Assembly (NCBI GenBank): GCA_934636465.1
Contig: CAKUAR010000036.1
Coordinates: 1 to 11,777, forward strand
Origin: an uncultured Muribaculaceae bacterium
Lineage (GTDB): Bacteria; Bacteroidota; Bacteroidia; Bacteroidales; Muribaculaceae
DNA: 11,777 nucleotides
Direction: 5' to 3'
Shown: positions 1 through 6,769 of the stretch, one piece after another
How the letters are laid out: every line of letters starts with the position of its first letter
Numbering within the stretch: the stretch's first letter is position 1
Program-made: the position numbers and the translations under genes
The notes under the pieces: model-generated
The model's database searches: none
Told to the model about the DNA's origin: nothing
What the model saw: only the letters and a program-made list of their open reading frames with translations

Positions 1-31
1 AGCCGTTAGGCAAACCTGCGGTGTTTTTCAT
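1..31 (-). CDS. possible 5' end of a gene running off the left edge
   Basis: On the minus strand an ATG at 31-29 opens a frame with no stop up to the window edge, reading M-K-N-T-A-G-L-P-N-G. The bases just before the ATG are A-rich, as is usual at starts in this phylum. Ten codons are too few to name a product, and I found no clear TAnnTTTG box upstream on this strand. This may be a real divergent gene or chance. Confidence 0.3.
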   Translation of the reverse strand, partial: MKNTAGLPNG

Positions 32-235
32 ATTATTTTCACCCACAAGTTTTGCACTTCCATTTTGAATGTATACAAAAATCATTGTTTGGGAAAAAAC
101 GACCATTTGGCATGGTTGCTTCTTTGCCTTTTGCGTGCTGGCAGTGAAAGGCTATGCAAAATCTGTGCCACAGCCGAGTGTGGCGAAAAAAATGTCAGCA
201 TTGCGTGGCTGTCAATGTGCCTGACTGGCATGTCG

Positions 236-268
236 TTGCCCATATTTCGGCAATAATGAGTAATTTTG
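236..268 (+). promoter_or_regulatory. predicted promoter of the 88-aa protein gene
   Basis: A TAATTTTG box at 261-268 matches the Bacteroidota -7 consensus TAnnTTTG. A TTG at 236-238 lies 22 bp upstream, slightly more than the usual 19-21. Transcription would begin near 275, giving a leader of about 50 nt before the ATG at 325. The rest of 32-324 shows no convincing gene. It holds one small hairpin, GCCACA/TGTGGC at 167-184, with no T-tract on either side. Confidence 0.55.
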
Positions 269-324
269 CACGCAGAAACCAAGCTTGTAAGACAAGTGCA
301 AACAAGATAAACAAGAATAGCAAA

Positions 325-591
325 ATGACAGCACAAGAAATCATTGAGAAATTGCTCACCAAGTTCACGCGCCATGACCTGCGCACGGCGGTGAAATATC
401 TGTCGTCGCAAGACACCGTCAAGGAATTCCAATACTATATGCGTGAGCATAATGCCTATCACCCCGACCAGCAGTCAATGCTCAACACGCTCACCACCCT
501 TGAGCCCGACGAAGCACAACTGGTGTTGGTGCTGGCCCGCGAAGTGTTTGTGGGAGAAAAGTTGCTTGACGACCTCCTCCCCGAAGAATAA
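325..591 (+). CDS. hypothetical protein, 88 aa, small helical cytoplasmic protein
   Basis: I do not recognise this protein's family. It has no signal peptide, membrane segment or cysteine. It is rich in charged and amphipathic helix-forming residues and begins MTAQEIIEKLLTKFTRH. The C-terminal third (E-P-D-E-A-Q-L-V-L-V-L-A-R-E-V-F) looks like one long helix followed by an acidic tail, suggesting an all-alpha domain. The frame is open further upstream from 154, but those codons are Cys/His-rich and atypical, and they would precede the predicted promoter (261-268). I therefore chose the ATG at 325, which follows an A-rich stretch. The gene stands alone on the plus strand and converges on glmM, with a stem-loop between them. 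Coding potential looks real; function is unknown. Confidence 0.7.
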   Translation: MTAQEIIEKLLTKFTRHDLRTAVKYLSSQDTVKEFQYYMREHNAYHPDQQSMLNTLTTLEPDEAQLVLVLAREVFVGEKLLDDLLPEE

Positions 592-612
592 ATTTCGCTG
601 AGAGGATAAGAG

Positions 613-647
613 CTAAGGGCGGTAACCCAGTCGGTTGCCGCCCTTAG
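613..647. terminator. stem-loop between convergent genes, likely bidirectional terminator
   Basis: A 15-bp stem (613-627 with 633-647) closes a 5-nt loop, CAGTC. The outer ten pairs, CTAAGGGCGG/CCGCCCTTAG, are perfect, and the only imperfection is one T-G wobble. It lies 22 nt after the stop of the 88-aa gene and 24 nt after the stop of glmM, so it can serve both. Neither side has a strong T-tract, so termination efficiency is uncertain. Confidence 0.7.
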
Positions 648-670
648 TGTCTGTTATTGGCAATGAGTGC

Positions 671-2056
671 TTAGATGAGGCTCTCAACTATGTGCTTCAC
701 ATTCTCGCCGAGCTTCACGGCATCTGCCATGGTGTGAGCTTCGCTGTAGATGCGGATTATGGGCTCGGTGTTACTCTTGCGCAGATGCACCCAGCTGTCG
801 GCAAAGTCGATTTTCACACCGTCGGTGGTTGTGAGTTTCTCGTTCTTGTAATGCTCCTTCACGGCGTCGAGTATCTTGTCAACGTCCATGCCTGGTGTGA
901 GCTGGAGCTTCGTTTTTGCAATTTCATAAGGCGGATATGTCTTTTTGAGCTCACTGACTTTCATGCCGCTCTTGGCAAGCAGTGTGAGGAACAGAGCCAC
1001 GCCCACCAGGGCGTCGCGACCGTAGTGCAACTCGGGATAGATTACTCCGCCGTTGCCCTCGCCGCCTATCACGGCTCCTGTGCGGCGCATTTCGGTGGTC
1101 ACATTCACTTCGCCCACGGCAGCTGCAGTGTAGGTGCAGCCGTGCTTCTCGGTCACATCGCGCAGTGCCCTCGACGACGACAGGTTGCTCACCGTTGGGC
1201 CGGGTGTGTGGCTAAGCACATAGTCGGCCACAGCCACAAGGGTGTATTCTTCCACAAAGAATTCTCCGTTTTCCATCACTATGGCCAAACGGTCAACGTC
1301 GGGGTCAACCACAAAGCCCACGTCGGCTTTGCCCTGCTTCATAAAGTCGCTGATTGCAGTGAGATTTTGAGGGATTGGCTCCGGAGTGTGTCCAAAGTTG
1401 CCTGTGGGGTCGCAAAACAGTTTCTCCACTTTTTTCACGCCGAGTGCGGCAAGCAGTTTGGGTATGGCCACGCCGCCTATGCTGTTGACGGCATCTACCG
1501 CCACCGTGAAGTCGGCTTTGGCTATTGCGTCGGGGTCAACGAGCTTCAGGTTGCACACGGCGTCGATGTGGCGGCGCAGATAGGTGTCGTTTCTATCCAC
1601 TTGGCCAAGTTTTTCCACCGGGGCGTAGTCAAACTCGGCAGCTTCGGCTATGCGCAGCACTTCCTTGCCTTGCGCGTCGGTCAGAAATTCGCCTTTGTCG
1701 TTAAGCAACTTCAAGGCGTTCCACTGCTTTGGGTTGTGTGACGCGGTGATTATGATTCCGCCACAAGCTTTTTCGCCGGTCACGGCAAGCTCGGTGGTGG
1801 GGGTGGTGGCAAGACCTATGTTCACCACATCGAAGCCCATGCCCATGAGGGTGCCTTCCACCATGTTGAGCACCATTTTGCCCGACAAGCGCGCGTCGCG
1901 TCCCACAACTATCACGTTGCTTGTCTGCTTGGTCGTGCGGCGTATGTAGGTTGCATAGGCACTGGTAAACTTAACAATGTCGAGAGGAGTGAGGTTGTCG
2001 CCGGCTGAGCCGCCGATTGTGCCTCTGATGCCTGAAATTGACTTTATTAATGACAT
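671..2056 (-). CDS. glmM: phosphoglucosamine mutase
   Basis: This 461-aa alpha-D-phosphohexomutase should interconvert glucosamine-6-P and glucosamine-1-P in the cytoplasm, feeding UDP-GlcNAc synthesis for peptidoglycan and LPS. All four signature regions are visible. The catalytic phosphoserine loop T-A-S-H-N-P is at 104-109 (Ser106). The Mg-binding loop D-P-D-V-D-R is at 251-256. The sugar-binding loop G-E-G-N-G-G is at 332-337. The phosphate-binding R-K-S-N-T-E-P is at 426-432. The length is normal for the family. The N-terminus M-S-L-I-K-S-I-S-G-I-R-G-T is the usual start and carries the conserved substrate-contacting segment. It is the last gene of a minus-strand cluster, 55 nt after the DUF4827-like gene. 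I see no promoter in that gap, so it is probably co-transcribed. Phosphomannomutase/phosphoglucomutase specificity cannot be fully excluded from sequence alone, but the GEGNGG loop favours GlmM. Confidence 0.9.
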   Translation of the reverse strand: MSLIKSISGIRGTIGGSAGDNLTPLDIVKFTSAYATYIRRTTKQTSNVIVVGRDARLSGKMVLNMVEGTLMGMGFDVVNIGLATTPTTELAVTGEKACGGIIITASHNPKQWNALKLLNDKGEFLTDAQGKEVLRIAEAAEFDYAPVEKLGQVDRNDTYLRRHIDAVCNLKLVDPDAIAKADFTVAVDAVNSIGGVAIPKLLAALGVKKVEKLFCDPTGNFGHTPEPIPQNLTAISDFMKQGKADVGFVVDPDVDRLAIVMENGEFFVEEYTLVAVADYVLSHTPGPTVSNLSSSRALRDVTEKHGCTYTAAAVGEVNVTTEMRRTGAVIGGEGNGGVIYPELHYGRDALVGVALFLTLLAKSGMKVSELKKTYPPYEIAKTKLQLTPGMDVDKILDAVKEHYKNEKLTTTDGVKIDFADSWVHLRKSNTEPIIRIYSEAHTMADAVKLGENVKHIVESLI

Positions 2057-2111
2057 AACTGTAAATTGTTTTTGGTTTTCTGCTTATGGATTGTGGCCAA
2101 CCGTGGGCGCG

Positions 2112-2684
2112 TTACAGCTTGTTGGGGAAGTAACGCAAGTGGTAGAGATATGGCTGCACTTGCGAGATTTCGCTCGTTTGGCCATACTGCGACTTGATAA
2201 TCACGTTAACCTCGGAGTCGATGCCGAGGAGCGAGAGCGGCAACTGAATGCCGGAGCCCCATTGCGACGACAGCTGGAGCGAGAAGTCGGCATACAGGAA
2301 GTATGACGATGCCAGACTCATCTCGGTGGAGTTGCCTTCTGCCACCCATTCGTTATATTTGTACCAATATTGCAGGTTGTAGCGAGAGTAGCGGAAATAG
2401 ATTTTCTGCGACGTCTTGGCCTTGTTGGTCTTGCTACCAGCCTTTATCACCTGCATATACACGTTGCCGTCGGGGTCTATGCGATAGAACGGAGCGTCTG
2501 GACCGGTCTCAAACACGGTGTCGGCAGGAATGTCGTTAACCACACGCTGTGTTGACAGATAGGCGTTCACAGCGTCGCGCTCGCTGTTGAGCAGGTCGGA
2601 GTAGCTCTCTTTGTCGCTGCACGACGATGCTGCCACTGCAAAAATCACTAAAAGTAACGAAAGATATAATTTGTTGATTTTCAT
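2112..2684 (-). CDS. DUF4827-like lipoprotein with possible FKBP-like C-terminus
   Basis: This 190-aa protein starts with a classic lipoprotein signal: K3, a hydrophobic stretch over residues 6-20, then A-A-S-S-C with Cys22 as the expected lipidated residue. It should sit in the envelope. From memory it resembles the Bacteroidales DUF4827 family, often found next to a DHH phosphoesterase and a phosphohexomutase, as here. The C-terminal half (about 95-188) reads like a degenerate FKBP-type prolyl isomerase: Y-W-Y-K-Y-N-E-W near 106-113, a middle segment with L-P-L-S-L-L-G at 148-154, then V-I-I-K-S-Q-Y-G at 161-168 and a final P-Y-L-Y-H-L-R-Y. These echo the FKBP 'IPSELGYG' and 'LIFDVEL' strands. 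The fold is inference, and isomerase activity is not implied. It lies 42 nt downstream of the DHH gene and 55 nt upstream of glmM. Confidence 0.75.
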   Translation of the reverse strand: MKINKLYLSLLLVIFAVAASSCSDKESYSDLLNSERDAVNAYLSTQRVVNDIPADTVFETGPDAPFYRIDPDGNVYMQVIKAGSKTNKAKTSQKIYFRYSRYNLQYWYKYNEWVAEGNSTEMSLASSYFLYADFSLQLSSQWGSGIQLPLSLLGIDSEVNVIIKSQYGQTSEISQVQPYLYHLRYFPNKL

Positions 2685-2726
2685 TTTCTTGAAAAGATAT
2701 AAATATTTAGCTAAAAATCGTTTTGG

Positions 2727-3740
2727 TCAAAGCTCGCTTAGTATTTCTTTGAATTTGTCAACGGCTTCGGCTATGGAGCCGTAAAACTCACCGCCGGCAG
2801 CGTTTTTGTGGCCGCCGCCGTTGAAGTGGCGCGCGCATATCTCATTCACGGCAAAATCGCCTTGCGAACGCGTTGACACTTTCACATAGTTGTCTTGGTC
2901 CTCGCGCAGGAAAAATGACATATGCACCTCTGGAATGGCAAGTGGCTTGTTCACAAGCCCTTCGGTGTCGCCTTTCTTGTAGTTGAACCGCTCAAGCTCG
3001 TCTTTCGACAGCGTGATGAGCGCCACGCCCTTGTCGGCAAATACCTCCATTTTCTCACTCAAGGCAAAGCCCTGAATGCGCAGGCAGTCGGCCGAAAAGG
3101 TGTTCATTGCCAAGTTATACAGCCGCTCCTTGTCGATTTTATAGGTCATGAGGTCGGCAAGAATCTCGTAGATTTCGGGATAGTTTGAGCTGTAAGTGAA
3201 ATTGCCGGTGTCGGTGGTCATGCCCACATATATGTTTGAGGCTGCTTGCTTGTCGAGGTGCGACAGCCAGCCAAGCTCCATGAGTGTGCGGTAAATCAGC
3301 TCGCACGTTGACGACAGCTGCGGAAACGAAATCACTATGTCGCACATGGTTTCGGGGTTCAGGTGGTGGTCTATCATCACCTTGGCGGCCGTTGATTTCT
3401 CTATCAGTGCGCCGAGCTTGTCGATTCGCTTCAAGCAGTTGAAGTCGAGGCAGAAAATTAGGTCTGCGTTGTTCACGAGGAAGCGCCCGCGCAGCTCTTG
3501 GCAGCTGTAGGTCACCACGCCGTTCACGCCAGGCATGAAAAGCAGCGAGCGCGGAATTTGGTCGGGCACCACCACATAGGCGTCCTTGCCCATATTGTTG
3601 AGCACACGGCACAGGGCAAGCGACGAGCCCACTGCGTCGCCGTCGGGCGACAAGTGGCACGTTATCACTATGTGGTGGGCGTTGCGCACCAGTTTGCTCA
3701 AACGCTCAAGTGATTTTCTGTCGATAATGCCGGCTATCAT
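2727..3740 (-). CDS. DHH/DHHA1 family phosphoesterase (NrnA-type)
   Basis: This 337-aa protein is a bifunctional oligoribonuclease/pAp phosphatase-type enzyme. The family uses two metal ions to hydrolyse nanoRNAs, pAp or cyclic dinucleotide products such as pApA. The DHH domain (about 1-190) shows H-L-S-P-D-G-D-A-V-G at 29-38, an Asp at 99 (C-L-D-F-N), the name-giving D-H-H at 124-126 and T-T-D-T-G-N-F at 175-181. The DHHA1 domain follows, with G-G-G-H-K-N-A-A-G-G-E at 308-318. I chose the ATG at 3740-3738. The frame stays open upstream to 3935, but those codons cross the promoter region and encode an unlikely basic extension, while the family N-terminus begins near the chosen Met. It is the first gene of the cluster with the lipoprotein and glmM. 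Whether it prefers nanoRNA, pAp or pApA cannot be read from sequence. Confidence 0.9.
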   Translation of the reverse strand: MIAGIIDRKSLERLSKLVRNAHHIVITCHLSPDGDAVGSSLALCRVLNNMGKDAYVVVPDQIPRSLLFMPGVNGVVTYSCQELRGRFLVNNADLIFCLDFNCLKRIDKLGALIEKSTAAKVMIDHHLNPETMCDIVISFPQLSSTCELIYRTLMELGWLSHLDKQAASNIYVGMTTDTGNFTYSSNYPEIYEILADLMTYKIDKERLYNLAMNTFSADCLRIQGFALSEKMEVFADKGVALITLSKDELERFNYKKGDTEGLVNKPLAIPEVHMSFFLREDQDNYVKVSTRSQGDFAVNEICARHFNGGGHKNAAGGEFYGSIAEAVDKFKEILSEL

Positions 3741-3761
3741 TGTCCTTGTGAATTTATCGTG

Positions 3762-3769
3762 CAAATATA
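3762..3769 (-). promoter_or_regulatory. predicted -7 element for the DHH-lipoprotein-glmM cluster
   Basis: The minus strand reads TATATTTG here, an exact TAnnTTTG match, 21 nt before the ATG at 3740. Transcription would start about 15 nt before the ATG, giving a very short leader. No TTG is visible at the expected -33 distance, so the promoter is incomplete or needs an activator. Confidence 0.5.
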
Positions 3770-3886
3770 AAAAGAATATTTCTAATTTGCCTGTGCGTCT
3801 TGGGCATATAAACGTTAACGAGAATGAAATTAAGGCTTTTTTATGTTTTTTGTGAGCCATTGCCGACCAAACTGAAATCTTGTGGC

Positions 3887-3894
3887 TAACTTTG
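3887..3894 (+). promoter_or_regulatory. predicted -7 element of the dsbD operon
   Basis: TAACTTTG matches TAnnTTTG and is followed by the commonly seen GCA. The nearest TTG (3860-3862) lies 24 bp upstream, longer than the 19-21 optimum. Transcription would begin near 3901, placing the tandem repeat at 3906-3927 at the extreme 5' end of the mRNA. Confidence 0.5.
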
Positions 3895-3905
3895 CATCGC
3901 ATTTT

Positions 3906-3927
3906 TGCTTGCCGGCTGCTTGCCGGC
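3906..3927 (+). repeat. perfect tandem 11-bp duplication forming a GC hairpin
   Basis: TGCTTGCCGGC occurs twice back to back (3906-3916 and 3917-3927). Each unit ends in the palindrome GCCGGC, so the two units pair as a 6-bp all-GC stem (3911-3916 with 3922-3927) around the loop TGCTT. It lies between the predicted dsbD start site and the dsbD ATG. Confidence 0.75.
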
Positions 3928-3962
3928 GCAATCAATTCTGGTTAAAATCATTTGTTGAAATC

Positions 3963-5963
3963 ATGAAACAGAAGATATTGCTTTTATTCTTGCTGCTCAC
4001 CGCGTTGCCTTTGTGTGCGCAGATTGAGGAGCCTGTGAAATGGAAAACATCGCTTTCTGTCGGCAATGACAATAGGGGCGTGGTAACTATGACTGCCACC
4101 ATCGACAACGGTTGGCACATGTATGCCATCAATATTTCCGATGGCGGCCCTGTGCCGCTGACCATATCGTGGAGCGAGCTTAAAGGCGTGGAACTTGTGG
4201 GCAAGCCTGTGCCCGACCGCAAGGTTCACACGCAGCACGACAAGAACTTTGACATGGATTTGTCGTGGTGGACGGGCGGCGTTAAGCTCACGCAAAAAGT
4301 TAAGTTCACGTCAGGCAAATATAGCATGAAAGGCACGTTGCGCTACATGTCGTGCAACGATGAGCGTTGCACCTCGCCAGCCACAGAGCCATTGGCGTTT
4401 AGCGGCACGGCCACCGTTGGCGCCGAGTCGCAGTCGTCAGCACTTGTTGCCGACACGCTTTCTGCCACCGACACTGCCGCCACGGCATTGACGTCGGCTG
4501 CCGGCTCTGTCGCTCCAGACACCGTGGGGCAGGCGCAGCTGTGGACTCCGGTAGGTGCAGCTGCCGATTTGGCTGCCGGTGAGGACGCTGGCGGCAACAC
4601 TGCCTCGTGGTGGTATATCTTCATCGCTTGTTTTGTCGGCGGTCTGCTGGCGCTGCTCACTCCGTGTGTGTGGCCCATAATTCCGCTCACCATGAGCTTC
4701 TTCTTGAAAAAGAGCGGTTCGCGCGGCAAGGCCATTGCCAATGCTGTGGCTTATGGCTTGTCAATCATCGTCATATATCTGGCGCTGGGATTGGTGGTTA
4801 CTGCAATTTCGGGAGCCGACTCGCTCAATGCACTTGCCACCAATGCAGTGTGCAATGTGGTGTTCTTCTTGCTACTTGTGGTGTTTGCCTTCTCGTTTTT
4901 CGGCATGTTCAACATCAAACTGCCCGACTCATGGTCAAACAAGGTTGACAGTGCGGCAGAGCGCACCACGGGCTTGCTGAGCATATTCTTCATGGCGTTC
5001 ACGCTCGTCATAGTGTCGTTTTCGTGCACAGGCCCCATTATCGGCACACTGCTCGTTGAGGCCGCCGGCACGAGCAACATTCTTGGCCCGGCAGTGGGCA
5101 TGTTTGCCTTTGCGCTGGCGTTGGCCATTCCGTTCAGTTTGTTTGCCATGTTCCCATCGCTGCTCAAGAAACTGCCCAAATCGGGCGGTTGGCTAAACAC
5201 GGTGAAGGTGCTTCTCGGATTTATAGAGTTGGCGCTTTCGCTTAAATTCTTGTCGGTGGCCGACTTGGCCTATGGCTGGCATATTCTTGACCGAGAGACG
5301 TTCCTTGCCTTGTGGATAGGCATATTCTTCACTATGGGGCTTTATCTGCTTGGAGTGTTCCGCTTCAAGGCCGACAGTGCACCGCAGGGCATAGGCGTGG
5401 TGCGCTATGTGCTGGCACTGGTGTCACTGTCGTTCACGGCATATCTGCTCCCAGGCTTGTGGGGCGCGCCATTGCGCGCCACGAGCGCATTTGTGCCGCC
5501 GCTCTACACCCAGGACTTCAACTTGCACGGCGATGAGTTGAGCGAGTACAACGACTTCGACGCTGGCATGAAAGCTGCCGCCGAACTGGGCAAGCCAGTG
5601 CTTCTTGATTTTTCGGGCTACGGCTGTGTAAACTGCCGCAAAATGGACGGCGCTGTGCTCGACAAGAGTGAGGTGAAACGAAAAATCAGCGAAAACTTCG
5701 TTGTGATAAAGCTTATGGTCGATGACAAGGCTGCCCTTGATCAGCCAATGTATGTGGTGGAAGACGGCCGTCAGAAAGAGCTTGCCACCGTGGGCGAGAA
5801 ATGGAGCTATCTGCAGCGCCACAAGTTCGGTGCCAACTCGCAGCCATATTATGTGGTGCTCAATGCCGAGGGCAATTTGATGTCGGGGCCGTTTGCCTAT
5901 AAGGAGAGTATTGACGAGTTTATGCAATTTCTTGACCGAGGCATAAGCAACTACAAAAAATGA
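3963..5963 (+). CDS. dsbD: thiol:disulfide interchange protein DsbD
   Basis: This 666-aa envelope reductase carries electrons from cytoplasmic thioredoxin across the inner membrane to periplasmic thiol proteins. A signal peptide spans about 1-19 (cut after L-C-A, before Gln20). The N-terminal alpha domain (about 24-150) holds the Cys131/Cys136 pair in Y-M-S-C-N-D-E-R-C. An Ala/Thr/Ser-rich linker (about 151-213) leads to the multi-span core (about 215-500), with Cys235 in L-T-P-C-V-W-P and Cys355 in V-S-F-S-C-T-G-P. The C-terminal thioredoxin-like domain has C-V-N-C at 555-558 and a probable cis-Pro at 628. Every exchange cysteine is present, so the protein should be active. I took the ATG at 3963 because the signal peptide begins there; the open frame upstream to 3882 would place codons over the promoter. 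The gene leads the operon and overlaps mazG by ATGA. Confidence 0.93.
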   Translation: MKQKILLLFLLLTALPLCAQIEEPVKWKTSLSVGNDNRGVVTMTATIDNGWHMYAINISDGGPVPLTISWSELKGVELVGKPVPDRKVHTQHDKNFDMDLSWWTGGVKLTQKVKFTSGKYSMKGTLRYMSCNDERCTSPATEPLAFSGTATVGAESQSSALVADTLSATDTAATALTSAAGSVAPDTVGQAQLWTPVGAAADLAAGEDAGGNTASWWYIFIACFVGGLLALLTPCVWPIIPLTMSFFLKKSGSRGKAIANAVAYGLSIIVIYLALGLVVTAISGADSLNALATNAVCNVVFFLLLVVFAFSFFGMFNIKLPDSWSNKVDSAAERTTGLLSIFFMAFTLVIVSFSCTGPIIGTLLVEAAGTSNILGPAVGMFAFALALAIPFSLFAMFPSLLKKLPKSGGWLNTVKVLLGFIELALSLKFLSVADLAYGWHILDRETFLALWIGIFFTMGLYLLGVFRFKADSAPQGIGVVRYVLALVSLSFTAYLLPGLWGAPLRATSAFVPPLYTQDFNLHGDELSEYNDFDAGMKAAAELGKPVLLDFSGYGCVNCRKMDGAVLDKSEVKRKISENFVVIKLMVDDKAALDQPMYVVEDGRQKELATVGEKWSYLQRHKFGANSQPYYVVLNAEGNLMSGPFAYKESIDEFMQFLDRGISNYKK

Positions 5964-6769
5964 AAAATTCAGAGAATTCAGATAAAAGAACACGTCAGCT
6001 CTCCGCTTTCAGCCAGCTGCTCGATGTGGTGGAGACGATAAGGGCTAAATGCCCATGGGACTCGGTGCAGACCTATCAAAGCCTGCGCCCAAACACCATT
6101 GAGGAGGTCATGGAACTTGCCGAGGCTCTGCTTGCTGCCGACGATGAAAAGGTGCGCACAGAGCTTGGCGACGTGCTGCTGCATGTGCTGCTCTACGCCT
6201 TGATTGCCGACGGCAACGGCGCGTTTGACCTGGCAGATGTGTGCAACACGCTGCGCGACAAACTCGTGTTTCGCCACCCGCACATATTCGGCAATGCCGG
6301 AGAGCGCACTGCCGAGCAGGTAAAGGATAACTGGGAACTGCTAAAGATGCGTGAAAAGCATGGCAACAAAACGGTGCTTGGTGGTGTGCCCCACACATTG
6401 CCGTCACTTATCAAGGCAGAGCGCATTCAGGAAAAGGCTGCCAATGTGGGCTTCGACTGGGCCGACCGCCGTGAAGTATGGGCAAAGGTGCGTGAGGAAG
6501 CCGATGAGGTGGAGCGCGAAATGGTCGACGGACATGAGGTTGACCGTGAAAAAGAGTTCGGAGACTTGATGTTTGCCATGGTCAATGCAGCGCGTCTTTA
6601 TGGCGTGAGAGCCGACAACGCCCTTGAGCGCACAAACCGCAAATTCATAGGGCGGTTCAACTACATAGAAAGTCAGGCCAAGGCGCAGGGCCGAGCCGTC
6701 AACGAGTTGACGCTTGCCGAGATGGACGCGCTTTGGGACGAGGCAAAAAAACAAAAATTGGGCGAATGA
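5960..6769 (+). CDS. mazG: nucleoside triphosphate pyrophosphohydrolase MazG
   Basis: This 269-aa cytoplasmic enzyme hydrolyses (d)NTPs to NMP and PPi. It is thought to clear non-canonical nucleotides and modulate nucleotide pools. It has the two tandem all-alpha MazG domains typical of the full-length enzyme. Domain 1 has C-P-W-D at 31-34, the acidic motif T-I-E-E-V-M-E at 46-52 and E-L-G-D at 68-71, then D-K-L-V-F-R-H-P-H-I-F-G at 100-111. Domain 2 has V-R-E-E-A-D-E at 177-183 and E-F-G-D at 199-202. All expected metal-binding acids are present in both domains. The start codon overlaps the dsbD stop (ATGA), and the stop overlaps the topB start (ATGA), so translation is probably coupled at both ends. 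Length is normal. Confidence 0.93.
   Translation: MKNSENSDKRTRQLSAFSQLLDVVETIRAKCPWDSVQTYQSLRPNTIEEVMELAEALLAADDEKVRTELGDVLLHVLLYALIADGNGAFDLADVCNTLRDKLVFRHPHIFGNAGERTAEQVKDNWELLKMREKHGNKTVLGGVPHTLPSLIKAERIQEKAANVGFDWADRREVWAKVREEADEVEREMVDGHEVDREKEFGDLMFAMVNAARLYGVRADNALERTNRKFIGRFNYIESQAKAQGRAVNELTLAEMDALWDEAKKQKLGE

Noticed and set aside
154..324. 57-codon extension of the 88-aa protein
   Set aside because: It lies mostly upstream of the predicted transcription start and has atypical composition.
635..1741. 368-codon open frame on the plus strand opposite glmM
   Set aside because: It is antisense to a gene with all GlmM motifs; its product is His/Cys-rich without recognisable domains, a typical shadow of GC-biased codons.
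3741..3935. 65-codon N-terminal extension of the DHH phosphoesterase
   Set aside because: It crosses the predicted promoters of both divergent genes, and the family N-terminus fits the Met at 3740.
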